Assembly: GCF_018141185.1 (NCBI RefSeq)
Contig: NZ_CP058560.1
Coordinates: forward strand, 1,054,001 to 1,118,000
Direction: 5' to 3'
Origin: Methanobacterium alkalithermotolerans
Lineage (GTDB): Archaea; Methanobacteriota; Methanobacteria; Methanobacteriales; Methanobacteriaceae
Length of the DNA: 64,000 nt
Shown: positions 28,422 to 37,002 of the stretch, one piece after another
Layout of the letters: each line of letters begins with the position of its first letter
Numbering within the stretch: the stretch's first letter is position 1
Notes under the pieces: generated by a model
Told to the model about the DNA's origin: nothing
Seen by the model: the letters and a program-made list of their open reading frames with translations, nothing else
The model's database searches: none
Translations under genes and position numbers: made by a program

Positions 28422-29483
28422 CTAGTCTTCAGCGGAATTTTTTTCCAGACCTTCCTTTTTATAAGCCATTAGTCCAGCATAGGTTACTCCCAATATAAGA
28501 GGTCCCAGTATAAATCCTGCCAACCCCCATACCAGTGGTCCGCCTAAAAATCCCGCCAGAAAAATCAGGGGGTGGATATCAGCGTATTTTCCAGATATTT
28601 TAGGTCGGATATAAATATCACTACCACTGAGTACCACACCTAAAATCAGCACCAGTACTGCCCGTAAATAATTCCCCATTAAAATATCATAAATTAAAAG
28701 AACCGTATAGGTGGGCCAGGGACCTATAATGGGCATGAATTGTAAAAATCCCGCCAATATTCCTAAAAATAAAGCATACGGATATCCCAATATATAAAAT
28801 CCGGCCACTGCCATTAAACCAATGACAAGAGAAGTTAAAAAATGGCCATAAAAAATACTTTTGAGAACTTTTTCTGTTTCATCATACATTATGTGGAAAA
28901 AGCCCTTTCTTTTAGCAGGAATAGCAGAATTAATATATTCCCAAAGTTTATCTCCATCACGGGCCAGATAAAAAGTAGAAGCTATGAATACCAGTAACTG
29001 CAGAGCCAGTAAAGGTAGTGAAGTAACCATTTCCAGCAAATAATTAAGAATTCCTACAAAAATATCTTTAATGAAACTATTTAGGGTTCCCCCAGCAGAA
29101 GTGATGAATGATTGAAAATTATCAGGAATTATAATGGTTAAATCTGAAAAAGTAGAGTTTAAACTTTGATTAATTTGATTAGATGAAGCAGAGCTTTGAG
29201 CAACACCCAGCACATTAGGTAAGACCTGTATTAGTGATTCAACACTGAATATTATAAGAACTATTAGAGGTAAGATTATAAGTACCATGGCCAGGATAAT
29301 GGATAAGGAATTAAAGCGCAGATAGGGTTCCATTTTTTGAGATAGTGGTCTTAGGCCATAGGCAAAAATAGCCCCAAGGATAATCATTTTTAAAATAGGA
29401 GACAGTACTACCAGAGATAATAAAATTAGAATCAAAACCAGAAAAAGAGAAGATGTGAATGTTCCCTTTAACTTATAAATCAT
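28422..29483 (-). CDS. AI-2E family transporter (UPF0118 permease)
   Basis: A 353-residue membrane protein of the AI-2E/UPF0118 family. About eight hydrophobic helices are visible: two at the N-terminus, one before and one after a soluble, Ser/Asn-rich region around residues 95-135, and a cluster of four or five in the C-terminal half. Family-like segments are FMPIIGPWPTYTVLLIYDIL and FLGGPLVWGLAGFILGPLIL. The name comes from one bacterial member; other members are ion antiporters, so the substrate is open. The downstream neighbour is the convergent secreted protein gene. Confidence 0.85.
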   Translation of the reverse strand: MIYKLKGTFTSSLFLVLILILLSLVVLSPILKMIILGAIFAYGLRPLSQKMEPYLRFNSLSIILAMVLIILPLIVLIIFSVESLIQVLPNVLGVAQSSASSNQINQSLNSTFSDLTIIIPDNFQSFITSAGGTLNSFIKDIFVGILNYLLEMVTSLPLLALQLLVFIASTFYLARDGDKLWEYINSAIPAKRKGFFHIMYDETEKVLKSIFYGHFLTSLVIGLMAVAGFYILGYPYALFLGILAGFLQFMPIIGPWPTYTVLLIYDILMGNYLRAVLVLILGVVLSGSDIYIRPKISGKYADIHPLIFLAGFLGGPLVWGLAGFILGPLILGVTYAGLMAYKKEGLEKNSAED

Positions 29484-29586
29484 TAATTATCATTCCTGAT
29501 TATCCGGTGTAAATTACATTTAATTTCATGATCTTAAAAAAAAACAGGATTTGTTTATCCCTAATAACCCTGTAATTTTATTAAGA

Positions 29587-30405
29587 TTAAAATGGTTTTG
29601 CAGTTCCTGATGAATCCCGGTGGTATTTTCCAAATTCAGTTATCATTTTTATTTCATGTCCCCAGAAAACAGGGCCCTCCACACAAACTCGCCAGCCAGT
29701 ATCATCCACACAGCATTGTCCGCACAAACCCATGGCGCACTTCATCCAACGTTCCATGGAAAATTGAGCAGGGATGTGGTGTTCTTCAGCCAGTTCCAGA
29801 ATGCCTTTCATCATGAGCTCCGGTCCACAGCTAATAATAAGGTCATATTTTTGATTCTCCAGTAATTGTTTCACCCGGTCGGTAGCAAATCCTTTAAATC
29901 CACAGGTGCCATCATCAGTACAACTTAAAACATTAGCCCCTGCATTTTTCATCCGTTCTATGAATAATAGTTCATTTGAAGTAAGAGAAGCACTTATAAC
30001 ATCAACTGAAACGCCCCTATCCCGAGCATGGTCTACCATGGTAGCAACAGGAGCCATACCTATTCCTCCCCCGACAGCCAGGATTTTAGATCCTTTTAAA
30101 TCAAAACCTTTGCCATAAGGACCCCTTATGCCTAGTTTATCACCTTCTTTGAGGGAGTGAACCTGGCTGGAAAATTTACCTATTTTTTTGATGGAAATGC
30201 CCAGTTCTTCTTTCAAGGGGTCTATTAATGATATGGACATGGGTTTTTCATCTTCAAAATTCCATATCATCATAAATTGACCTGGTAACGGATAATCGTA
30301 TTTATTCTCCACTTTCCAATCAAAAATAAAAGTTTTAACCGATTCAGATTCTTTTATTATTTTTTTTATTTCCATTACATTTGGAACGTGCTTTATATCT
30401 ACCAT
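29587..30405 (-). CDS. pyrK: Dihydroorotate dehydrogenase electron-transfer subunit PyrK
   Basis: A 272-residue FAD and [2Fe-2S] protein that passes electrons from PyrD. The flavin-binding RGPYGKGF and nucleotide-binding AVGGGIGMAPVATMVDHA segments are present, and the cluster ligands are in CAMGLCGQCCVDDTGWRVC at about residues 222-240. The ATG is preceded by gagggg. pyrK lies 65 bp downstream of pyrD on the same strand, the usual order for the class 1B enzyme. Confidence 0.95.
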   Translation of the reverse strand: MVDIKHVPNVMEIKKIIKESESVKTFIFDWKVENKYDYPLPGQFMMIWNFEDEKPMSISLIDPLKEELGISIKKIGKFSSQVHSLKEGDKLGIRGPYGKGFDLKGSKILAVGGGIGMAPVATMVDHARDRGVSVDVISASLTSNELLFIERMKNAGANVLSCTDDGTCGFKGFATDRVKQLLENQKYDLIISCGPELMMKGILELAEEHHIPAQFSMERWMKCAMGLCGQCCVDDTGWRVCVEGPVFWGHEIKMITEFGKYHRDSSGTAKPF

Positions 30406-30470
30406 TTAATCCCCTCGGTTCCTTAAGTCTTCTTAAGATGCTTTTTTATAAAATTTATTTGATTAGTTAA

Positions 30471-31376
30471 TTAGATTTTATGGGAAATGCCCACCATATC
30501 ATCCACCTGAGAAAATCCTTTCTTTATCATGAATTTTTCCAGACCCACAGCAATTTCATTGAAAATCTCCGGCCCATAGTGCATAATAGCGGTACCCACC
30601 TGAACAGCACTGGCACCAGCAAATAAAAACTCCACCACGTCATGATAATTGAAAATACCCCCCACACCAATTATAGGAATTTCAACCGCCTTAAAAACTT
30701 CATATACGCATCTAAGTGCAATTGGTTTAATAGCAGGTCCAGACATTCCTCCGATCTGGTTTGACAATACCGGCCGGCTGGTTTCCAGATCTATTTTAAG
30801 TCCCGGGCCCAGTGAATTTATTAAGGTAAGTGCATCTGATCCTGCATCAGCAGCACTGATTGCTATTTCAATTAAATCCGTTACATTAGGAGTTAGTTTG
30901 GTTATTACCGGTATTGAAACTGACTTTTTAACTGCTTTAACCACCTCAAATGTAAGTTCCGCGTCCTGTCCAATAGCTGCCCCGCATCCACCCATGGCAT
31001 GGGGACAGGACACATTAAGTTCCAGTAAATTAACCTTTTTTTCTACTTGTGAAGCTACCTCAGCAAATTCTTCAGGTGAAGCCCCATAAATAGATGCGGC
31101 TACTTTAACCTGTGGATCAAGTCGTTTGAGCTCTTTTTTAAATGTTTCCACTCCCGGATTGGAGAGGCCTATGGCATTTATGATGCCCCCTTCCACCTCC
31201 ACCGTGGTAGGATTATTATAACCTTTATTTGGTTGGCTAGAAAATGATTTAGTGACAACCGCCCCTGCACCAGAACGATATACCCAGTTTAATGAAGATG
31301 CAGTACTTCCCATTACACCCGCAGCTAACATGGTGGGATTTTTTAATTTAATATCGCAGATTTTGATTTCCAGCAT
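30471..31376 (-). CDS. pyrD: Dihydroorotate dehydrogenase catalytic subunit, class 1B
   Basis: FMN enzyme of pyrimidine synthesis. Key motifs in 301 residues are NPTMLAAGVMGS, NAIGLSNPGVETFKKEL, LNVSCPHAMGGCGAAIGQD with the catalytic cysteine of class 1 enzymes (about residue 124), PVITKLTPNVTD and IPIIGVGGIFNYHD, followed by GASAVQVGTAIMH. Partnering with pyrK makes it class 1B. The ribosome binding site gggtga precedes the ATG. It is divergent from nop5 with about 104 bp between the starts. Confidence 0.96.
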   Translation of the reverse strand: MLEIKICDIKLKNPTMLAAGVMGSTASSLNWVYRSGAGAVVTKSFSSQPNKGYNNPTTVEVEGGIINAIGLSNPGVETFKKELKRLDPQVKVAASIYGASPEEFAEVASQVEKKVNLLELNVSCPHAMGGCGAAIGQDAELTFEVVKAVKKSVSIPVITKLTPNVTDLIEIAISAADAGSDALTLINSLGPGLKIDLETSRPVLSNQIGGMSGPAIKPIALRCVYEVFKAVEIPIIGVGGIFNYHDVVEFLFAGASAVQVGTAIMHYGPEIFNEIAVGLEKFMIKKGFSQVDDMVGISHKI

Positions 31377-31441
31377 TTTTCACCCTCATGAATTATGTTT
31401 CCCTATCCTTAAAGATCAGGGCCCTATGGTAAATATGAAAT

Positions 31442-31458
31442 TTTTAAATAATTATAAA
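31442..31458 (+). promoter_or_regulatory. nop5 TATA element, probably leaderless transcript
   Basis: The tract tttaaataattataaat ends 22 bp before the nop5 ATG. Archaeal transcription starts about 22-27 bp after the TATA box, so the transcript would start at or near the ATG. No Shine-Dalgarno sequence is visible. Confidence 0.5.
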
Positions 31459-31480
31459 TCAGGTCAGACAAACTAACTAT

Positions 31481-32683
31481 ATGAAATGTTATCTCACCAG
31501 TTGTCTGGCTGGTTTTATGGCCTTTAGTGAAGATTTGATTCTCTTGGATTATGAACTTTTCCCACCCAGTAAAATATCTTCCCGGCTTTTAGATGTACAG
31601 GAAGGTAATTTAGTAAAGGAAGAAGAGTTTCTACTTAAAAGAATGGTAAAAAATCACGAAAAGATAGTAATCGAAAATTCCAGACGTGTTTCTAATTATA
31701 AAAACCTTAAAAATAGTGAAAAATTTGAATTCCAATCACCCCACCAGGGGGGAGAACATTTAAGATATAATTTAACTTCTATCCTAATAGATGTGGGATT
31801 TATAGATTCCCCAATAGATTTTAATCCACGAATTAGTAATATTTATCAAGAATTGGTCCTTAAAAAGATAAGAGATTCATCTGAATCTGAAGATAAACTA
31901 TTAATGCAGGCAGTTAGTTCCATTGAAGAATTGGATGAGTCTATAAGTAAATTATCTGAACGCATCAGAGAATGGTATGCCATCCACTTTCCAGAAATGG
32001 ATGCTATGAAAAGTCATGAGACATATGTGGGTTTAATTGCTGAATACGGACACCGTGAAAAAATTATAAAAAACCTCAAAAAATTTAATTTAGATATAGA
32101 ATCCAGCATGGGTGCTGAAATAGAAGAAGAAGACATTTTAATTCTCCAGAATTTTGCATCCTCACTTAAATCATTGCAAGATTCTCGCAAAGGCATAGAG
32201 AAGTACGTGGAAATCAAAATGGGCAAAATCGCTCCTAATTTAATGGATCTTTGTGGTGCCACCCTGGGGGCTAAACTCATAGCCCACGTGGGCAGTATTA
32301 AACAGCTTGCTATTTTCCCTTCCAGTACGGTGCAAATATTAGGTGCAGAAAAAGCTCTTTTCAGGCATTTGAAAACAGGAGAACGTCCCCCTAAGCATGG
32401 GCTAATATACCAGCACCCTGAAATTCGAGGGGCGCGTTGGTGGATTAGAGGAAAAATAGCCCGGGCATTTGCTGCTAAAATATCCCTTGCAGTTAGAAAA
32501 GACCTTTTTTCAGGAGAATTTGATCCTCATATTAAAGAACAGTTTTTGGAAAAGGTTGAGGAAATAAAAAAAGAAAATCCATTTCCAAAAAAACCCTCCC
32601 GTTCTAAAACTATTAAAAAAGAAACCTCCCGTAAAAAGCCTAAAAAGTATGGAAAAAAGAAAAAGAAGAAAAGCCGAAAATGA
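31481..32683 (+). CDS. nop5: C/D box RNP core protein Nop5 (aNop56/58)
   Basis: Scaffold of the archaeal C/D box 2'-O-methylation complex. The 400-residue protein has an N-terminal fibrillarin-binding domain, a central coiled coil (about 150-240) and the Nop domain with CGATLGAKLIAHVGSIKQLA, then HGLIYQHPEIRGARWWIRGK. The final ~30 residues are a lysine/arginine tail, common in this family. There is no obvious ribosome binding site and a TATA box lies about 25 bp upstream, so initiation is probably leaderless. flpA follows 69 bp downstream. Confidence 0.95.
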   Translation: MKCYLTSCLAGFMAFSEDLILLDYELFPPSKISSRLLDVQEGNLVKEEEFLLKRMVKNHEKIVIENSRRVSNYKNLKNSEKFEFQSPHQGGEHLRYNLTSILIDVGFIDSPIDFNPRISNIYQELVLKKIRDSSESEDKLLMQAVSSIEELDESISKLSERIREWYAIHFPEMDAMKSHETYVGLIAEYGHREKIIKNLKKFNLDIESSMGAEIEEEDILILQNFASSLKSLQDSRKGIEKYVEIKMGKIAPNLMDLCGATLGAKLIAHVGSIKQLAIFPSSTVQILGAEKALFRHLKTGERPPKHGLIYQHPEIRGARWWIRGKIARAFAAKISLAVRKDLFSGEFDPHIKEQFLEKVEEIKKENPFPKKPSRSKTIKKETSRKKPKKYGKKKKKKSRK

Positions 32684-32752
32684 TTTAAAAAAATCATTCA
32701 GTTTATTTAGGTAAATTCCTTAAAAGGGCCAGTTAACTAAAATGTGATTATT

Positions 32753-33418
32753 ATGGAAAAATTAACTAAATCAAGTGAAATCTATATCATGGATCATTCG
32801 CTGGTTACTCCTAACCTCGCCCCTGAAGTAAAAGTGTATGGAGAAAAATTAGTGGATTTTAAAGGAAAAGAATATAGAATATGGGATCCTCGACGTTCTA
32901 AACTGGCTGCGGCTATTTTAAATGGGATGGATACCTTGGAAATATATAAAGATTCCAAGGTTTTATATCTGGGGGCCTCTTCTGGTACCACCCCTTCTCA
33001 TATTTCTGACCTGGTAGTAGATGGTTTATTGTATGCAGTAGAGTTTTCACCCCGGATGATGAGAGAGTTGTTAAGGGTATGTGAAAAAAGAGAAAATATG
33101 GTGCCTCTTCTAGAAGATGCCACCCGGCCACATCGTTATCTGAATCTTTTAGAAAAAGTAGATTTAATATATTGTGATGTGGCTCAACCCCAGCAAAGTG
33201 AGCTTTTCATGGAAAATATGAGATTATTTTTAAAAAAGAAGGGTAGGGGAATAATCATGATTAAATCCCGAAGTATTGACGTGACACAAAAACCTCAAAA
33301 AATATTTAAAAATGAGGAAAAAAAACTTAAAAGTGCAGGATTTAAAATTCTAGAAAAAGTTAAATTAGAGCCATATGAAAAAGATCATCTGGCCATGGTC
33401 GTAGAGTTAAGTTTTTAA
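32753..33418 (+). CDS. flpA: Fibrillarin-like rRNA/tRNA 2'-O-methyltransferase
   Basis: Catalytic subunit of the C/D box RNP. The Rossmann methyltransferase shows KVLYLGASSGTTPSHISDLV, AVEFSPRMMRELL, DATRPHRY, IYCDVAQPQQSELF and IIMIKSRSID, matching the fibrillarin K-D-K-H-type active site. I choose the ATG at 32753 since gtgat at 32744-32748 precedes it. The 221-residue length is typical. It is encoded directly after nop5, as is usual in archaea. Confidence 0.96.
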   Translation: MEKLTKSSEIYIMDHSLVTPNLAPEVKVYGEKLVDFKGKEYRIWDPRRSKLAAAILNGMDTLEIYKDSKVLYLGASSGTTPSHISDLVVDGLLYAVEFSPRMMRELLRVCEKRENMVPLLEDATRPHRYLNLLEKVDLIYCDVAQPQQSELFMENMRLFLKKKGRGIIMIKSRSIDVTQKPQKIFKNEEKKLKSAGFKILEKVKLEPYEKDHLAMVVELSF

Positions 33419-33685
33419 TCTATTTTTATTTACTGGTTTTTTAATAAGAGAGAAAGTTTTAGGGGAATAGAATAATTTCTTATTTTGTTGAACTGATACT
33501 TTTATATTATAGAAGGTACATAAAAAAATAATTGCCCATACATCATCTAACATGTGGCCATAATTTCACCTCCAGGGGTTTTGCAAATATTGATATACTC
33601 CCACATAATGCAAAAGCTCTGGAGGATGAAAATATTTATTTTAAGTTCAATTATTTGATTAATCTTTAAATTGTTAACTTGCTTA
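33419..33685. other. Convergent intergenic region with a long hairpin
   Basis: A 267-bp gap between the ends of flpA and coaBC. Bases 33570-33585 and 33609-33624 form a 16-bp stem with a single true mismatch (plus one possible G-U pair) around a 23-base loop. Otherwise AT-rich with no ORF. Confidence 0.55.
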
Positions 33686-34831
33686 TTATTTTAGCTTTGT
33701 TAGAATTTTGTTAAAAATGATTTTTGAAATCTCTTTTTTAGTTAATAATGGATTTTCTTCCACATTTTCTTTATCAATTATTAAAACCTGGTTAAAATCT
33801 GATCCAAATCCTGCACCATCAATTGAAACATCATTTGCAACCACTATATCTGTGGTTTTAAGTTGAAGGAGTGATGATTCAATCAATTCTTCTCTGGAAA
33901 CACCATACTCTGCTTTAAACCCCACCAGGAATATATCTGGATTAATAATTTTAGCCTTCTCTATGATTTTTGGAGTGGGCTTTAGATTCAGTAGTAAGTT
34001 TTTAGAGGAGCTAATTTTATTTTCTTCAAAATTGGTGGGAGTAAAATCAGCTACAGCTGCAGCGGATATGAATATATCATAATCTATAATAAGATCCTGG
34101 ATTTGGGTTGCCATTTCTCCTGTAGAAGATGTGCATATAGTTGGTATAACCGGGGGAATATTTACCTTCATTTCTCCTGCCAATAGCATTACCTCTGCAC
34201 CACGAATATATGCTTCCTTTGCTAACTCCAGCCCCATCTTACCCGAACTACGATTGGAAATTCCCCTTACTGGATCAATGGCTTCATAAGTACCTCCAGC
34301 AGATATTAATACTTTTTTCCCTTTTAAATCACCGGCTGATGTTTCTCTAAGTACTTTTAGCACTATATCCTCCATATGGGGAAATTTAGCTTTGCTTTCT
34401 TCGATGCGCGGTGCAATAAACTGGATTCCTTCATTTTCCAGCTTTTCTATGTTCTCCTCCACTGCCTGATACATGGCATCATGCATGGAAGGAACCATTA
34501 TAATGGGAGTTTTTTGTCCAAAGGCAGTTATTAAAAGAGAGTTAATGGGATTATCTGATATTTTAAAGGCAAATTTGCTTATGACATTAGCTGTAGCTGG
34601 AGCAACCAGAATTAAATCCGCAGAAGCATATTTAACATGTTCAATGGCCCCGGTTATTTCTAAAACCACCTTTTCTCCTGTAGCAAATTCCATGGAATAG
34701 GGGTGAATGATTTGACAGGCACTATCACTCATGAAACATTTAATATCAAATCCCTGTCTTTTAAGCTCCCTGGCGAGCTTTACTGACTCTACGGCGGCTA
34801 CACTTCCAGTAATGCACATAATTATATTCAT
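33686..34831 (-). CDS. coaBC: Phosphopantothenoylcysteine synthetase/decarboxylase (bifunctional)
   Basis: Coenzyme A synthesis. The N-terminal flavoprotein decarboxylase domain has CITGSVAAVESVKLARELKR and LVAPATANVISKFA, then IIMVPSMHDAMY. The C-terminal synthetase domain begins near LKGKKVLISAGGTYEAIDPV and has RGISNRSSGKMGLELAKEA and later VANDVSIDGAGFG. I choose the ATG at 34831 (aaggt upstream), which gives 381 residues. A longer frame to 34966 would overlap the upstream KH gene by 95 bp and adds only basic non-conserved sequence. Both halves look intact. Confidence 0.95.
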   Translation of the reverse strand: MNIIMCITGSVAAVESVKLARELKRQGFDIKCFMSDSACQIIHPYSMEFATGEKVVLEITGAIEHVKYASADLILVAPATANVISKFAFKISDNPINSLLITAFGQKTPIIMVPSMHDAMYQAVEENIEKLENEGIQFIAPRIEESKAKFPHMEDIVLKVLRETSAGDLKGKKVLISAGGTYEAIDPVRGISNRSSGKMGLELAKEAYIRGAEVMLLAGEMKVNIPPVIPTICTSSTGEMATQIQDLIIDYDIFISAAAVADFTPTNFEENKISSSKNLLLNLKPTPKIIEKAKIINPDIFLVGFKAEYGVSREELIESSLLQLKTTDIVVANDVSIDGAGFGSDFNQVLIIDKENVEENPLLTKKEISKIIFNKILTKLK

Positions 34832-34871
34832 AATTTTTACCTTCTTAAATCCCTTTTTTTTATATAACTTT

Positions 34872-35369
34872 TTATTGGTCATCCAGTACAATAATTGTTT
34901 CTTCACCAGTAAGTAATTTGATAAGGGCATTAAGTTGCTCTGGTTTTCCCGGTAGCCGGTGGGCATCTTCTCTCCTGACCCTTATTTTATATCTTTCCTG
35001 GCCGTCCCGACCATATACTATATTTATTCCAGAAATTCGTGCAGGAGCAATTAAATCGCTTGAAACAGATTTTAAATCAGATCCTTCACCTACAACCCTG
35101 ATTTTTTTTCCTATTTCTTTGGATATGGCCCTTACAATTTTCCCTCCCTTACCAATGAGTTGACCAACTTGATTTTTTTCTGTGATAATTATAGTCTCTT
35201 CTCCCCCATCAATAATCCGTTTAAAATCTAGTTTGCCATCCCCAAGTTTAAAAATTATTTTTGCAATGCTCAGCTCAGTTAGAGTAACTTCGCCATTTTT
35301 AAGCTTTTTTTCACAGCCCGGACATAATATCCCACTTTTTAAACAGACATCACATATTGGCAATACCAT
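34872..35369 (-). CDS. Zinc-knuckle and KH domain RNA-binding protein
   Basis: 165 residues. The start (ICDVCLKSGILCPGCEKK) holds four cysteines as CxxC-x5-CxxC, probably a small zinc knuckle. A middle alpha/beta segment and a KH domain with the loop IGKGGKIVRAISKEIG (about residues 73-88) follow, with basic strands towards the C-terminus (YKIRVRREDAHRLPG). It resembles archaeal KH proteins related to NusA. The ribosome binding site aaggagg is strong. It lies 40 bp upstream of coaBC and may be co-transcribed with it. The RNA target is unknown. Confidence 0.8.
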   Translation of the reverse strand: MVLPICDVCLKSGILCPGCEKKLKNGEVTLTELSIAKIIFKLGDGKLDFKRIIDGGEETIIITEKNQVGQLIGKGGKIVRAISKEIGKKIRVVGEGSDLKSVSSDLIAPARISGINIVYGRDGQERYKIRVRREDAHRLPGKPEQLNALIKLLTGEETIIVLDDQ

Positions 35370-35710
35370 TTATAGTTCCTCCTTTTTATTTTTATAAACA
35401 TGACTAAAGTTTTAAGAAGGCTTTCTCCCATTAAATCCTCTTTTTAATTTTAATTAATTTAATAAGACAAAATATTCAAGAAAATGTATTTTTTGAATGC
35501 CGATAGACTATTTAATTCCTTAAAGGGAAGTAAAATAAAAAAACGGGCCATGAATGATATCAGGTATGAAATTTAATCATAATATTACAGTATGCCACTC
35601 TTACCTGACTCTTTTAGATAGTTTAAATTTTAAGAATATAAATTTATGCCCCTCATAAAATCTAAATTAAAACTCTGAAAAAAAGAAATATGGAATAAAA
35701 AAAATATGGT
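35370..35710. other. 341-bp intergenic region upstream of the KH gene
   Basis: Holds the KH/coaBC promoter and the 3' flank of the lipoprotein gene. An inverted repeat tcaggta (35560-35566) and tacctga (35602-35608) could form a hairpin. Bases 35641-35659 are a near copy of 1175-1193. No RNA gene or ORF is seen. Confidence 0.4.
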
Positions 35711-36265
35711 TTACTGGATTTTGAAAGTGTTTATTATTAGATCAAAGTTTTTCTGTTGAGCATCAAAATCAGCAGGTAAAGCTCCGCAGAGAATCACATA
35801 TATGGTGCCATTTTTTTCCAGCCATACCGCTCTTTCCTGTTTTTGAACACCATCCACATTAATTCTATGGATGTTTTCATAAGCTTCTACCCCATTTAGG
35901 GTCAATGATCGTTGTGAAATTGACTCAAAGTTAGGATTAGATTCGGCTGTAGAATAAGTAGCATCAAAAGTGTCTTTAAGGGTTTGTCCTGAAGGTAATG
36001 GTGTAGATTGAATAACTACTAAAGTAGTTATGCTGCCATTAGCATCCTGTGACTCAGGATCACCTACCACTACCAGTGAATTAGGAGTTTCACTTTCTAG
36101 ATCAGATGTCCATGATTCCGGATATTCAAAGGAAATTCCGCTTCCAGAAAAAGTTTTAGAGGGTATATCTGATGTTTGGCTTGTTCCTTCCTCCCCTGAA
36201 TCTACACAACCTGCTGCAAATACCACCAGAAGTATGATGGTTAGTATGGGAAAATATTTTTTCAT
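35711..36265 (-). CDS. PsbP-like lipoprotein (copy 1)
   Basis: A 184-residue exported lipoprotein. The signal peptide MKKYFPILTIILLVVFAAGC ends in a lipobox with Cys20, followed by a short Ser/Thr/Glu linker and a compact alpha/beta domain starting ISFEYPESWTSDLE and ending FDLIINTFKIQ. This matches PsbP/DUF1795-like domains often annotated in Methanobacterium. The start is the ATG at 36265 with ggagtg upstream. The neighbour at 36419-36955 is clearly related: same lipobox, the FxYPxxW opening, the QQ/K-x-RAVWLE strand and the same ending. Role unknown; the family binds or stabilises membrane complexes in plants. Confidence 0.8.
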   Translation of the reverse strand: MKKYFPILTIILLVVFAAGCVDSGEEGTSQTSDIPSKTFSGSGISFEYPESWTSDLESETPNSLVVVGDPESQDANGSITTLVVIQSTPLPSGQTLKDTFDATYSTAESNPNFESISQRSLTLNGVEAYENIHRINVDGVQKQERAVWLEKNGTIYVILCGALPADFDAQQKNFDLIINTFKIQ

Positions 36266-36291
36266 GATTACACTCCGTATAATATTATAAT

Positions 36292-36303
36292 ATATACGTA
36301 TAT
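36292..36303. promoter_or_regulatory. 12-bp perfect palindrome in the lipoprotein promoter
   Basis: atatacgtatat is a perfect palindrome 27-38 bp upstream of the lipoprotein start. It may overlap the TATA region or be an operator. AT-rich palindromes arise easily by chance, so support is weak. Confidence 0.25.
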
Positions 36304-36418
36304 TTTCTAGAAAAATATATTTATACCTATTGTTCTTGCCAGACAATAAAAAACAATGAATTCCGGCGATTAGAACTTAAAATGTAAAAAGAATAGAGGA
36401 TAGTTGTATATTAAAAAA

Positions 36419-36955
36419 TTAGTTGATTATTTTAAAACTATTCACTATCAAATCAAAATTTTGTCTTTCCCTTTCAAATTGGTTTATAAGTGCGCTACAC
36501 AGGATAACATAAATCTGGTTGCTGTCCTCTATCCAGATGGCACGTTGTTGTTTGAGAATACCATTATCATCCACAGTGTAAACATTCTCTCTGGCCTGAA
36601 CATTACCCATAGTAATATTGCTTTCAGATACTCTCTGATAGCTGGAATTATTGAATAATGTAGCATAATTTTGATCATACATGGAATTGAAAGTTCCAGT
36701 TCTATTTATTCTTTGTATAGTAACCACAGTTTCAGCAAAGCCCGTAGCAGTATTTACTGACCGGGGATCGGCGACTGAAGCTATAGTGTCATTAGCTTTA
36801 GATGTGGCAACTACCCATGTTCCGGGATAATCAAATGAAACACCATTTTGAGTTAATGTTATGGTTTCATTTGTTCGTGAATCGGAATTAGAAGTGCATC
36901 CCGCAGTAAAAACGAGAAACAATATCACTAATAGTGCTATGAAATATTTTCTCAT
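36419..36955 (-). CDS. PsbP-like lipoprotein (copy 2)
   Basis: 178 residues. The signal sequence MRKYFIALLVILFLVFTAGC carries a lipobox with Cys20, then a short Ser/Asn/Thr linker and a PsbP-like domain (VSFDYPGTWVVATSK ... NFDLIVNSFKIIN). It has the same architecture and several shared motifs as the gene at 35711-36265, indicating an old tandem duplication with strong divergence. The ribosome binding site is gaggt. About 150 bp separate the two copies, so they may have separate promoters. Confidence 0.8.
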   Translation of the reverse strand: MRKYFIALLVILFLVFTAGCTSNSDSRTNETITLTQNGVSFDYPGTWVVATSKANDTIASVADPRSVNTATGFAETVVTIQRINRTGTFNSMYDQNYATLFNNSSYQRVSESNITMGNVQARENVYTVDDNGILKQQRAIWIEDSNQIYVILCSALINQFERERQNFDLIVNSFKIIN

Positions 36956-37002
36956 AAAATCTACCTCATTAAAAAATTTAAAAAATAGATGATGGTTTTA
37001 AG

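Noticed and set aside
34832..34966. N-terminal extension of coaBC
   Set aside because: It overlaps the KH gene by 95 bp, is basic and non-conserved, and aaggt precedes the ATG at 34831.
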